From: Agarophyton chilense
Lineage: Eukaryota; Rhodophyta; Florideophyceae; Gracilariales; Gracilariaceae
DNA: 64,000 nucleotides
Assembly (NCBI GenBank): GCA_030374765.1
Contig: JARGXX010000092.1
Coordinates: forward strand, 558,001 to 622,000
Reading direction: 5' to 3'
Part shown: one piece after another, positions 34,180-45,099 of the stretch
How the letters are laid out: each line of letters starts with the position of its first letter
Position numbering within the stretch: the first letter of the stretch is position 1
Notes under the pieces: generated by a model
The model's database searches: none
Seen by the model: the letters and a program-made list of their open reading frames with translations, nothing else
What the model was told of the DNA's origin: nothing
Made by a program: the position numbers and the translations under genes

Positions 34180-35173
34180 TTGCTCAAAGCAATGCCGAAA
34201 TTATTGTAAACCTGAAAAGGCCTCCAAACCTTCCCATTCTTCAGTTATCCAACGCCTTGCTGTTAGTATATAAATGTTGTAAATTAACTTCTTCCCCGCG
34301 TCTTTGTTGTCAAATACACAAAAGAGTAGTGGACGACGGTACTTTGCTTTCACCGACGATATTATCCCCATGTCAAGAGACTACACTCGACCTATAGTGT
34401 GCGGAGGAAAAAAATAAACTTCAACATTTGAGAGTTCAGGGAGCATGCCATGCGACACGTGTGCCGAGAGGTTTCCAATGAAAAGCACAATTTTACGATT
34501 CGGTGAGCGACGCACGTAGGTTTCCAGATGGCCGAACCAAGCAAGAAAGAAGTCCTGCCTCATCCGTGCGTTCTTGTTGTCATGATAATCAAATCCAAGC
34601 TCATTCTCGTACTTGCCGCGAAATGGACGCGGACAAACAGCGTTTCCGATCATCATCAACCGATTCTTTTCAGACCTATCGGAATTGCAGCATGCCAGGA
34701 CAATGATACGGGTTTTGTCCTTCTTAAAACCCGACAAAAAATTTTTGTGATAGAAACCAGCCTGTCGTTTTTCTGAAAACGGTTTAGCCATCTGTTTAAA
34801 GACTTCAGAAAAGGCTGCCAGTCGGAAAGTAAATGTTTTTTGGGTTATTTTGGAAGTTTTTGGGCTTTAAAGAGTAGAAGGACAACGTTGACCAGGACCC
34901 TATTTTTGGCGCAATCGGATTTCCAATAATACAGTGTTGCTTAAAGTCAGGGCGTGGCGGAAGTTCGACGGCTTTTGAATCTTGAGCAGGCTGTTGGTGG
35001 CAGGTTGACAAATTCCGATTTGGTTTACAATAGCCGAATATTATGGTCTGGTGTGGTGCTTTCTGGAGGCGGAAAGTTGTTTTGGCCCAATGGACCAACT
35101 CACGCTGTGCGCTTGGTTCTTTCAGGGCGCGTCGACGGTCCTGTTCAGCAATAATGCGCTGTTTCTGTAGCAC
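34180..35173 (-). pseudogene. Pogo/Tigger-type (Tc1/mariner superfamily) transposase relic
   Basis: The N-terminal frame (35,173-34,805) carries a CENP-B-type helix-turn-helix pattern ('AQRELVHWAKTTFRLQKAPHQT', family 'l..WA...F.l..aPs..TI'). The DDE domain (34,791-34,381) has 'RIIVLACCNSDRSEKNRLMMIG', 'CPRPFRG' and 'GFDYHDNKNARM'. The second catalytic Asp is lost: 'KIVLFIGNLSAHVS' where the family has 'l..DNa.aH'. After a TAG at 34,381-34,383 the same frame continues 'SLDMGIISSVKAKYRR', the family's 'QPLD.GII...K..YR', so the TAG stands at the conserved Gln. C-terminal similarity runs to about 34,200. Dead copy. Confidence 0.8.
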
Positions 35174-35428
35174 AGTAAGTGGCTGACCTATACTTCGACG
35201 CTATGGCGTGAATGAAATGTAGGAGGGCGGTGTTGGACGAGTCCGTCGGGAAATGATGCTCTCTAATAAGATCAAGACTCATAACACGCACAATCAGTAA
35301 AAATTGCCCAAGTGGTAGGAAACTACCTTGACAAAGGTTGCCCGTTACTTGGCAAGTGTTTTGTTGCCCTTGACACAGGAGAAGTTCTGTGAATTGTTAG
35401 AGAAGAAGAACGCTGTTGATTGCCTCTT

Positions 35429-36360
35429 TTAGTTATCAAAAATGGCCGGGAAATGAGATGGTCCATTAGATGACACAGGACTGGTGATCGGACTAAAGAT
35501 GTAAATGTGAGTCATTTCGAGAGGTTTCTGATTTACAGACTGCTTCTGGTACCCCGGAGCTCGATTTGTTGCGTCTTTCTTACAAGAAATGCAGTCTGTC
35601 GTCTCAACGTTCCTCTCGGTGAAGTGGGTGATGCAGTATGTTGACTGGCATGCTGCGATCATTTGGTTTTGTGCGAAATGTCCCAGCTTTTCATGCCAAA
35701 GCTTGGGGTTGTCCTCGAAAGAGGTGCAAGCTGCTGTAAAATTGTTTTGCTTCACCGGATTGGGAGAGATGTATAGTCCTTTGTTGGATTCAGACTCATA
35801 GAGACAAGTCTCATGATCCTTGACCCAGACCTTCACTCCATCAAAGGAGTCAGTGTGTCCGAAGTCAATCTTTACCAACTTTGTAAATTCGTGAAGTGAG
35901 ACCAGCTTTTCGGTGAAGTAAGGCGTTTGTTATGCATGAAGTATTGATTTTACTCTAATACGAAGTTTGATATTTTCTCTGTTCCGACAATAGAAGGTAG
36001 GTCATCAGAGATTTGGACCGACCCGATCCTTTTCCCCTGGTAATCCCAACAAAACTCTTGTCAAAGAAAAGAACCCAGTTTGCTCTTGATTATAGCCAAG
36101 TTTGTATCACTTTTCGATGGTTGGAGACAATGAAACGAGATTTCGGGCAAACGAAGAGCTCGACACGTCCGTTAGCATTGTGGTTGTTCTGTGTGTTTCT
36201 TTTACCATTTCCGTGATTATCCCAGATGTTTCATGATTTATTCATATGATCATCGTTTCGTCTTTACGAGGGACCACGTTGTTTGTTATTTGAAAATTTG
36301 TTCGGAGGATGCAATCAGCGATCCCTGCGATTATGGTCAATCTTGCTGCAAGACCAACAC
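35429..36360 (-). pseudogene. Ty1/copia gag / gag-pre-integrase fragment
   Basis: The frame 35,878-35,429 contains 'LWHEKLGHFAQNQMIAACQ' and 'CISCKKDATNRAPG', the GAG-pre-integrase zinc domain of copia elements (H-x-H ... C-x2-C). Upstream, at 36,359-36,318 on the same strand, a gag zinc knuckle is recognisable as 'KCWSCSKIDHNRRDR', in which the last Cys has become Arg. The space between should hold the protease, but I saw no clear D-S/T-G. The integrase core, reverse transcriptase and RNase H are absent; the pogo relic borders it on the left. Confidence 0.75.
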
Positions 36361-36399
36361 TTGACTCCTAACTTCTTTCTGAAGTGCCTCCTTTGACGA

Positions 36400-39050
36400 G
36401 TCTTTCGTGCCCCAAGCCTGGGCCTAAAATCTAGTCTTGTGTTGCTGGGTTACAGATATTTGATGCTGATTTCTTCTTCTGTTTTGATCTAGTTCTGACT
36501 TTACGAGTGCCACAACTTGATCATATTACACGCTCCTCACATCCGCCAGGAAGCTGAATACCACAGGGAGATCTGGTAAGTAATATGGAAGCACAGCAGT
36601 CTTCTCTGTACCGTAAATATGATTTTACAGAAGTTCCAACTTAAGTAGTGTCTTTCCCACTTTCGTGATATGTTCGTTGAAGTCATCTTTGTCATTAAGG
36701 GCAAAGGTTGGGAATCACTGACTATGGTTCATCTTTGACTAAAGTTTGACCTTTTTATGTCTGCTTTCCAACTTTTTTCCAGACTTTTCTTGCAGTAGAC
36801 GACGCTTGTTTAATAATGGGGCTGTTACTCACGATCGGTTCCAGTCTTAGGGTTTACACAGTCGTAGACCGGGCTCTGCGATCGTGTTCATTCCATCGTA
36901 GGCGTGATTATGGACTTGAACTTTTTGTCGGGCAATCTTCATTCAAAACTTGCAAAGTTGTGTCGGCATGCACAAAACCGCTGACTCAGATACGCCCTTT
37001 GCAATTGTCGTGAAGCCCCGATAGTCTTGAAAACCTTCGAATGTTTTGCGTTCTTCGTAAGTTCCATGTTTCTTAACTTCTTTCTTCGTTCTTCTTTCTT
37101 CTTTCTTCCTCTTATTATTCTTCTTTACTTGTCTACTACAAGGAAAGCAGTGTTGTCACTTGATTCGCCTTGGCCAACACTATGTCGTCAAGGTCAATAC
37201 CGTATCCAGATGTTCCCAAATTTGACAGCTATTCCCGTAAATAGGCAAATAAATTCACGGGACGTCAACCTTGGAGATGCAGAAAGACAACCATGTCTCA
37301 CAAATGAAAACAAAATAGGTTGGGTAATGTCACTACTTTTTCGGGAAAAAAGGCCAAGTATCCTTGATAGAGGTAGTTTGATTAGAGGTGGTGGACTTCA
37401 AGGTGAATGTGTTTGGTGTTGCACGGTATTCGTTTTTGGCCTTCTGATTATGTTCCAGTAACCAATTATTATAGCCCTAGGCGGAAGTGATGCAAGCTGT
37501 CAATGATTAGATAGAAATGTATCACGTTCACCTCAACGCCAAAGAGCAAACTTCTGCAACGGTGGAATAGAAAGCAATACGATTTCGCGCGGTACCGCTC
37601 CAACAGTCTCTGAAGAGTAGAAGTTCTACATTTGAGGAGGTGCTACAGCGAGCAGTAGAAATGCGCGCGCCCAAGGAGAATTGTTTTTTCAGGTCAATGC
37701 AAGCATTTGGCATGAAGATCCGGTCTTGGTTTCCCCCTCGTATCCTGCAAGCAGCGGCATCGTCGCTCGTTTAGTTGAAATGGGTCTCTCTGTATCGGCC
37801 TGCAACTATAAAGTGGCCCGGTGGTCGGTGCTGCTACTTGCACCGAGTTCGTGGTTGTAGTATGGCGTCAAACCTGAAAGCGTCTCCTCCGCCCATGATC
37901 AGAATATCGAAATATCAAAATGGGCAATTTTGCTTTGTGTGGTGCTCCCCACTGTTTCGAAATCTCTCAAAAGGGAGGGGGCGCAAAACTCCTGTTCATT
38001 TTGATCTCCTTTTGCCCCGTTCACCGTATGTTTTTCTTTCCAAGAGTTGTTATTGTATAGATAAATAAAAAAGAATGCTTTGCTCGAAAATACAAAGTAT
38101 CGTATCTCCTGCAAATTTGTAATACAGATTGTAGTATGAATAAAGTATTTAGGAAGCAGCAGCCTTCTACTGATGTAACCATGCAAGTCCGGTCCATTTA
38201 AAGCCGTTGCCGAGCAATATGAAATAAGTGAAAGAAGCCAGTGTTCCTTTAACCACTGGCATTCCCTCAAGATCAGCACCCTGTATAAGCCTCGGTACGG
38301 AAATAATGCGCTCAAATAAAAAGAAACAACAAAGAAAGAGACAAGGGATGCTAACAAGCGACCATTCGATAATCTTAAGGAACTGGGTAACCGATTCTCG
38401 ATTTCTACGATCCAGCGTACGGAATTTACAGAAGACAAAACCCTACTGTCCTGTGATGTTGTAGTCTGAAATGTATGTAAGTAGATCTTAAACGGCAGAT
38501 CGTCGCCGTTTCACAAAGCACAGCATCATCGCACCTGTGAATGCCGTTTCTTTTTGGGTTAGGCTGAAACTATCCATGGAATTTGTTGCCGTGTTGCCTG
38601 AGACATGGTATTGTGTATCTACTTTGTGTTGGGTTGAATAATCTGACAGTTAGTCTTCTTCATGAGTTGTAACATATAGTTCTAGGGTAGGATTAGCATA
38701 CAAACTTCATATTTCTGTGAACATTGAGAGCTCGAGAGCTCGAGGGATCCAAAAAAGTGCTACCAGCGCGTAATAAACTATTCTGTTCTTGTTTTCAAAC
38801 TGCATATTTGATAGATATGAGCCAAAAATTTCTTCAAGAAACCAGCCAACGCACCCGTGCTTCTCCATGGACATGCAAAATGTTCCGTGGATGGAAGGCA
38901 AAGGAAACAAGGAGCAGTTTGCGTAAGCCGTTTCGTTTTGGCAATCATTTCATGCCAGATTATCCGACTCAAATGATAACAAGATACGCAAGGCTTTGGA
39001 AGGCATCATGTTGTAGTCACAGCTTTAAAGTCGCGCCCGCAATATCTGCT
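36400..39050. other. No recognisable gene; contains repeat R2 and a pyrimidine tract
   Basis: The frames at 37,027-37,461 (+) and 38,724-39,164 (+) have no family match; the first starts in a hydrophobic/TTC-rich stretch (pyrimidine run about 37,075-37,130). Near 38,730 the palindromic word GAGCTCGAGAGCTCGAG occurs. The 5' end of the copia-type element that begins with gag at about 39.06 kb probably lies here, but no LTR copy was found. Confidence 0.4.
37714..37870 (+). repeat. Dispersed repeat R2, copy 2
   Basis: Direct-orientation partner of 22,984-23,141 (shared blocks listed there). It appears without an adjoining R1 copy. Confidence 0.7.
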
Positions 39051-39059
39051 GATCAATCC

Positions 39060-39640
39060 CAACAGAAACAATTCGCCCTGAGACTGGCGCACAGGCCATT
39101 GTCGACGCATTCTACAAACGTGACCCTCTTGCGGTGGCCTTTGACGTTTATCAAGATTTCTTAACGCTTCTCAACACGAAGAAAAATGCCAGCGAGACTT
39201 TTAAGATCTTCTAGTTGAGGTTCTAGGCATATGTATCGAGAGTAATTGCACACGGAGAAGAACAAAAAATGTCAGAGGCTCTTATTGCATTCACACTCTT
39301 GGAAAACTCTGACGTTTGTAGTACTCAGAGAGTGTCTATACTAGCCAACTGTGCTCCCAGGGAGTCTTTATTAACCTCGAAGTCCAAAACGAAAGACTTT
39401 TTGAAAGCAGTGTCGTACGAATCTATTGCATCGGTTCTTCGACAGTGTGACAGAGCTCGAACGTCAAGTGCCTCCTCTTCCAAGAAAACTTTGTAAACCC
39501 AAATATTCTTTGCCTCTTCATCTCGCCATGGCAGCCGAAAGAAATCCCATTCAAGGAATCAATGACTGACCCCCTAACAAGTAACCGAGCTGAAGACAAA
39601 AACGAAACGTCAACCCTTGCTGTAAGTACGGTCACTGGGC
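39060..39640 (+). pseudogene. Gag of element B
   Basis: 'ADQSQQKQFALRLAHRPLS' and a shifted frame with 'SEALIAFTLLENSDVCSTQRVSIL' (39,269-39,496) give the end of a gag capsid domain (family 'l..lmLL.na.v.stqRvsiLa'). At about 39,614-39,650 a knuckle-like 'CCKYGHWANDH' follows, close to a C-x2-C-x4-H-x4-H/C zinc knuckle with one spacing change. The protein packages element RNA. It is broken into at least three frames. Confidence 0.55.
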
Positions 39641-39740
39641 CAACGATCATCGTCGAGATGGGTTTCTCAAGCCCAGTTTCAAGGCCCTAGATGCGCCAGA
39701 AAGTAGAGACAAGCAACAGAAGAACTTTCTTACTTTCAAC

Positions 39741-40142
39741 ATGGCTACACTGAAGGACAAGGACAATCCAAGTACCGAATTTCACGTCTCGGATGGACCA
39801 CTTTTGGATAATTCTGCTCCATACAGAGGAACTGGATTAGATGAACTGAACCTCATCAATCATATTTTCGGTCCAGACTGGAATGGAACCTTCGATCCTT
39901 TGCCATTTGCGGTATCTGACAAGACTTATTGGCAGTATGAATTAGGAAACCATCGCAGTGAGCGAGGAATGATACTTGGTTTTATCTTTCTAACAGGACA
40001 TTCTGATGAGGGCCACGTTGTCCAAATTCGACATTTAGTGATTGAAGGGTCATCCCAGTGGGTTGTTGGACGTACTCTTAAAGGTCCTTGTGACATATTT
40101 CATCTGAATGGCAACGTTTTCAAATTACCGCCAACGCAGTAA
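39741..40142 (+). pseudogene. Retropepsin-like protease domain of element B
   Basis: An open stretch of 133 codons starts with 'HVSDGPLLDNSAPYRGTGLDEL', in which 'LDNSAPY' stands where aspartic proteases of related elements have D-(N/T/S)-G-A. 'RGMILGFIFLTGHSDEGHVV' and 'HLVIEGSSQWVVGR' follow, beta strands typical of the second half ('..ILG...l...s..G..v.i.hlVieGSsqWviGR'). The active-site Gly is replaced by Ser. It would process gag-pol. The ORF itself is uninterrupted but isolated by stops on both sides. Confidence 0.6.
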
Positions 40143-40149
40143 GGACAAC

Positions 40150-41105
40150 AACATCCTACGATATCGCTCATAGATGTGGACATGCACACCTATATTACCC
40201 ACTCTGTATTTGTATCCGAGTATCATAACTTGAGCACAATCAACCGGTTTACCTTAATCTCTGCTACTGAACTTCTGGATGATTAAAATTCAGAAAGGCC
40301 CTGGAAGGAGCTGAAGAAAGAAGTGGATGAAGTCCACCGATATTTCTGTGGACACTACACCTTCACGGACATCAAATCGAATCTAGACCGAAACGGATAG
40401 TGGAATGAGCAGATTTGCAGCTATCTCTCGAAGACGTTGGAATAGGCCCTCATGTGTCTGACGACAGCCAACCCCAATAACTCGCATAAGGTATTTTTCA
40501 GCAGTAGTAGAAGATTTAATGAAGTCGTTCGTGTCGATCACATGTTTCTTGATGAACATAGCGTCATGCAAATCATGGACTCAACTTCACGGTAATGTCT
40601 CGGAGCTGTCGTAGAGGACACTTCAAAGAAGTCTGCGTTGTACGTACTCGACGCACATTGGATTGATTCCTCTCTGGACACAACAAACTGGTTCGTTTGA
40701 CTCTGCGTTCAGGAATAAGAGCTTCATGGATTTCTGGTCGAGTGATCTCTACGGCAATGATTCCATGTCAGCCCACGGCCTTGCAAAGGGATACGCACGG
40801 CCAGTTGAATCAGACCAGCCGCCCACCTTGCTGCATCAAAAAGTGGTCCATGCACACCAAAAGCTCTTTGCCAAACGCACGCTGACACTCATTTTCCGCT
40901 CGAAGACCTCCGAGAAATTTCCCGTATCTGTTGGGGACCTTGTGCAAGTTTATGTAAAACATCAATATCAGAAGAGGGGGGTACGGCCACCTCCAAAATC
41001 GGTACTGTTATTGGACATGTCCAGCAGGACCATAACAGTACCAGGGACATCCTTCAAAACAGGTATTGCAGCCGTTTAAGATAAGAGATTAGCTACTCGC
41101 ACGTA
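40150..41105 (+). pseudogene. Integrase A of element B
   Basis: Around 40,505-40,590 the integrase core start reads 'RRFNEVVRVDHMFLDEHSVMQIMDSTSR', with the first catalytic Asp in 'VDH'. The second Asp region (about 40,640-40,720) is broken by stops. The C-terminal part (40,663-41,079) contains 'HGLAKGYARP', 'KFPVSVGDLVQVYVKHQYQKRGVRPPPKSVLLLD' and 'RTITVPGTSFK', a C-terminal DNA-binding fold of retroelement integrases. Several stops; inactive. Confidence 0.65.
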
Positions 41106-41154
41106 TGAACTGGCTTCCCCTGTGCAGGATGCCATCAACGATATGGACAGAACC

Positions 41155-41262
41155 CTTGAAGATGCAATTATGGATACGGTGAACAACACGTTAGACATAG
41201 AACTGGACAATGACACCGTATATATCCACCATCCAGTACATCAGTTTCCAGAGATCAGCCAC
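41155..41262 (+). repeat. Linker duplication, copy 1
   Basis: The sequence with 'GATGCAATTATGGATACGGT', 'TTAGACATAGAACTGGACAA' and 'GTACATCAGTTTCCAGA' recurs at 43,425-43,520 as 'GATCCAATTATGGAGACGGT', 'TTAGACGTAGAACCAGACAA' and 'GTACATCAGTTGCCAGA'. The copies flank the foreign integrase segment. Confidence 0.8.
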
Positions 41263-41269
41263 TTTAGAG

Positions 41270-42650
41270 ATTCGCAGGAACGGTATCAAGAAACACTTAT
41301 CCGTACCAAGCTCAATTGGGATGAGGAGGAAAAGCTATGGAAGAGAAAAGATCGTATTTGTATTCCAAACCCCAGCTTCCTGCTTCAGATGAAAGTAATT
41401 GTCACCTTTCATTGCAGCCTCGGGGGTCATCGAGGAGCAGCAGCGCCTGAAAGTATCCTGCGTGAGATCTTGGCTTGGACTGCCATGAAGGAAGACATCA
41501 AGGAATATGTGGCATCATGTATTCATTTCATCACCACCAGAAATGGTAAAGTGATACCCCAATCGAACGTAACCGCACTGCATGGAACCAAGCCGGACGA
41601 GGTACTTCATGGCGATTGCTGCGGTGACCCGAAGGGACACCCAACCATCCTCCCTTGCTTTCGAGGTTGAAATATATTTGGAATCCTTTCATTCCGAAAA
41701 CCCTATGTGGTAATTCAGTATAAATACCCATCTATCCTAAATAATATTAAGGCACGGAATCAACAGACTGACAACCGACCTTCAAGATTTTCATTCTACG
41801 GCTACCTTGCCTACCTTGACCAAACCTCTTGAAGCTCAACCTCTACATCTATCTCTACCATCTCAACACCGACTGCCCCAACAATTACCTATGCATTTGA
41901 GCAGGCGTGGATAACACGGAATATGTTCTGCTGGTAGGAGATGACTTATCGTCGTTCATCTGGCTTAGAGCTATAAGCTAAGCTAATGGCGAATTTGCAG
42001 CTTCGGTAATATCCTAATGGGTAGCTTCATTTGGCGCCGTGCAGTGGATCGTAAATGATCAAGGGAAAAACTTCCCGAAAATCCTACATGAGGACATGAT
42101 CAAGAAGTTTGGTTCGAGAAAGCACATTACCACGGAAAAAGTGCCTGGGCTAACGAAACGGTGGAGCGGATCAATAGACTAGTACTGCGGACGTGCAAAG
42201 CATTTCTCTCCGAGTGGGGCCTAGCTTTACAAGATTGGCTTGCTTTTGTTGACTGTGTTCAGAGTATGGTTAATCAATACTCACTACACTGCCTTGGCTC
42301 CAGTATCCCAGACGTACTCAAAACTCTCCTAAAGATTTTTACTGCAATCAAACCCACTTGTCCACTGATGTGTGCTCTCCTGAAAAACCGATCCCATGAT
42401 GCATGCAGCGATGATAAAGTACGGTGGCAGCATTTGATGAATATAAAGGCCATCTAAGAATCCCTGGATGTTATGCACAAAGTTGTGAACGATTCACCGC
42501 CACGCGCGCTCGCAAAATCCTCTTCCAAAACAGTAATACCAAAGTGCTCCCCGATAATTTTGCGTCTGGAGATATGGTGCTGGTCAAACGAGACCAGCAG
42601 AGCAAGTGCCATAAGCTGCGCTTTTTGTGAAAATGACCGCGATGGATAAC
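41270..42650 (+). pseudogene. H2C2-type integrase segment inserted in element B
   Basis: The zinc domain reads 'VIVTFHCSLGGHRGAAAPESIL', then 'MKEDIKEYVASCIHFITTRNGK' (family 'H...GHrG...T...i...f.W..m..di...v..C..C'; the last Cys is Phe). 'ALHGTKPDEVLHGDCC' begins the catalytic core. After a decayed part, 42,161-42,457 has 'ERINRLVLRTCKAFLSEW' and 'VQSMVNQYSLHCLG', the end of the core of gypsy-like integrases. It ends in a C-terminal module near 42,480-42,630 ('NFASGDMVLVKRDQQSKCHKLRF'). It differs from integrase A and therefore comes from another element. Confidence 0.7.
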
Positions 42651-43424
42651 CAAGGTGGTGAGCTCATAGGTATTTGAGGTAAAAAGATTGCTGGATCGAA
42701 AACGAAAAACCTTTAACGCTTGTCGCCTGCTCTGAATTCGCGCAGACGGCGAAGATCAGGAATTGAAACATGCTCTAGTCGCTCATGCGGAAGACTCAGA
42801 GGCAGTGTACGAAGATGTGAAAACCATTCAAGATATTCGAAAGAAAGATCTAGCTTTGGAACCGCGAGAAGAATAGAAAGGACTCTTTGATGCTGGAAAC
42901 TGAATCTCGGAGCCCATCACTCAGTTGATTAAAGATGTTCCCCAACTGCTTGGCATTTTCTTGAAAACACCCCTAAACGAAGCCTGAAAGACGAAGCGCT
43001 TGGAATCTTTAATAATTATTGACCCCTAAAGGTAGATCAAGAATCGTGGGGCAATATAGCGGCTTCGGCCTTCTGTTGGAAATGAAATGTATGTTTCAAA
43101 TATGCATTGTTTTATTATGGTCTTCGGACCTTTCCGTGGAAAGACCCGCAACTCAAGGTACACAAACGAGGTTGCTCTCTGAATGGCGTAAGAATATAAA
43201 ACCTCGGCCCCGCGCCCTTGGCCAAAAAACAAGGACATATTCGCGAAACCGGTGAGTGCTAGATTCCTAGCCCTCAACGTCGCTATTCTGAGGGGTACCA
43301 ACCGAGCGCAATGCGTTTAAAGAAGAGACATCAAGAAGTAAAGAGAACAGGAAAATGGACTTGCCAGTCTATTCTCGCCTTTATTTTTCCTAGTCTACTA
43401 ACGCTTTTCCCTTGAGATGCCACA

Positions 43425-43520
43425 AGATCCAATTATGGAGACGGTTCACACTTTAGACGTAGAACCAGACAATTAAACCGTATGTAGAAACTCTCTAGTA
43501 CATCAGTTGCCAGAAGAAAA
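43425..43520 (+). repeat. Linker duplication, copy 2
   Basis: Partner of 41,155-41,262. The copia-type pol continues from here into the Tudor-like segment and reverse transcriptase, so this copy is probably the original continuation. Confidence 0.8.
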
Positions 43521-43529
43521 AATTTCTTC

Positions 43530-43760
43530 TATTGGACAGCATTTTTCAAGCGTGGGAAACGAGATTGAGGTGTATTGGCCAGATGACAAGCAGTATTGCA
43601 AAGATGAAGTAACCACACAAACCCAGAGAACTGAAAAGTACTCTGTGTGCTACTTTAACGGAGATAAAGAAGTGCTATGCCTGTAGGAAAAAGACTGGTA
43701 GTTTTTATCAGAAAAAGAAAAGGAGACTGTATCGGGATCTGACGGCAACGCAGAAGGAGG
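43530..43760 (+). pseudogene. Tudor/Agenet-like segment of element B pol
   Basis: 'GNEIEVYWPDDKQYCKDEV' followed by 'EKYSVCYFNGDKEVLCL' (about 43,558-43,685) follows the Tudor-type beta-barrel pattern ('G..v.v.W..D..wY.g.V......Y.v.y.dGd.e.l'). It sits between integrase and reverse transcriptase. Tudor-like folds read methylated histone or RNA-bound proteins and could help target the element to chromatin, but that role is inference. A TAG interrupts it at about 43,684. Confidence 0.5.
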
Positions 43761-43770
43761 GACTAAATCG

Positions 43771-44750
43771 ATGAAGGTACTACACGAAGCAAAAATGCAA
43801 CACTCACCGGAACAGGAACTTCGCAGTGATGAGAAAGAGATTATTTGTAATTACTACGAGGATTTTGGGACTCTAGGGTTTATGCTCCACCAGGCCCATG
43901 GGCCCCTTTCTTACCCAACCGAAAATGCGTACGCCGAAGAAGAGAAGCTTTTAAAGAGGATTGTCAGAGATATTCCTGTCTCAGACATTCCTTTGAGTGC
44001 AAACATTGTGACTCGTCATATATTTTACATAGTATAAAGGTGTGACGATGATTCTCTCACAATGGAAGCACGCATCGCCGTACATGAGAACAAAGACAGA
44101 GACAGAAAAATGCTTAAGACGTACTCTACCATACAGGCCCCTGTCGGAATTTTTAATTTTGCTCTCATTTGCAGTGACATTCAATTAGGAACTAGCAGAA
44201 ATCGATTTAAAGCACGCCTTTTTGCAGAATGAGTCTCAAAAAGACGTCTACATGATTCCAACGAGGGAATGCGGCACAACTTACAACCATTGCTGGTTAC
44301 TTCTGCCCGCAGCATATGGCCTCACAAATGTAGAAGCGGAGTGTCAGAAACTTATCGACGAAGTACCATTTCGCTTTGGTTTTCAGCAATTAATCTACAA
44401 TCCAAATCTGTTCAATCCAATCAGCAATGGTCGTACATGTATCTTGGCTGTTAATGTGGTCGATGATATTCTCTTGACAGCCAAGATACGTGGTCGATGA
44501 CATTCTCTTAGCCCCGCCACGGCAGACACTGTCGGCAGTAATTAATCAAATATCTGAAGAATACTGTTTCCGCACTCTTCTCAAAGGACCGGGTCAACTG
44601 ATCTTTTATAGACTTCTAGTTCAGCAATACGGGGACGGTACTATCGCTGTGGATGTTGAGCAAAAAATGCAAAGCTACCAAACGTCTAAGATCAGCAGAC
44701 CAACACGTAAATAGTCTGAACGGCTTCTCATTATTGAAGCATCTACCTTC
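43771..44750 (+). pseudogene. Copia-type reverse transcriptase of element B
   Basis: 'SDIPLSANIVTRHIFYIV' (family 'Pp.anvv.shv.y.iK') starts the domain. After stops it continues 'LLPAAYGLTNVEAECQKLIDE' and the catalytic strand 'ILAVNVVDDILLTAK' (copia 'yVDDil'). This Val-Asp-Asp stretch is immediately duplicated in the next frame ('VVDDILLAPPRQTL', about 44,490-44,530). 'GPGQLIFYRLLVQQYGDGTIAVD' follows. Both catalytic Asp are present. A local duplication of about 35 bases and several stops make it defective. Confidence 0.75.
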
Positions 44751-45099
44751 TGCTCAATCAAAGGCACAATTGGATGGTTAGGACTAGCTGCTTCGCCTTC
44801 TTGTGTTTATGCTTTCAGTTCGCTTCAGAAAAAGGGTCCTATGCCACTGGTGAGAGATACAGTGCGTTTCAAAAATATATCCCTTGACAAAAACTGCGCC
44901 AAAAAGGCATTTCATGTACTGCAGAACACATTTCAAACAAAATAAGAACCACCAAGTCCACAACACTGTTTCAAAAGTATATCCATTACACAATCAATAG
45001 CTGAGCAATGGCTCGTGACCCATCTTTGATGCGCTCTGGATAGCTAAGAATAATGAACTTAGTAGGTAATGGTATGATTCCAGCATATATAGTCCGAAA

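Larger units (their letters stand above)
39060..45000 (+). mobile_element. Copia-type retroelement B with an inserted foreign integrase segment
   Basis: Order on the plus strand: gag (39.06-39.64), protease-like domain (39.74-40.14), integrase A (40.15-41.10), a short linker, a second integrase of an H2C2 type (about 41.27-42.65), a repeat of the linker, a Tudor-like segment (43.53-43.66) and reverse transcriptase (43.77-44.75). Gag, protease, integrase A and reverse transcriptase fit one copia-order element. The H2C2 integrase in the middle is foreign and is flanked by duplicated linker sequence. Stops and shifts occur throughout. Confidence 0.7.

Noticed and set aside
38724..38755. GAGCTCGAGAGCTCGAGGGATCC, resembling a cloning-site string
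   Set aside because: Short palindromic repeat in otherwise ordinary sequence; no vector sequence nearby.
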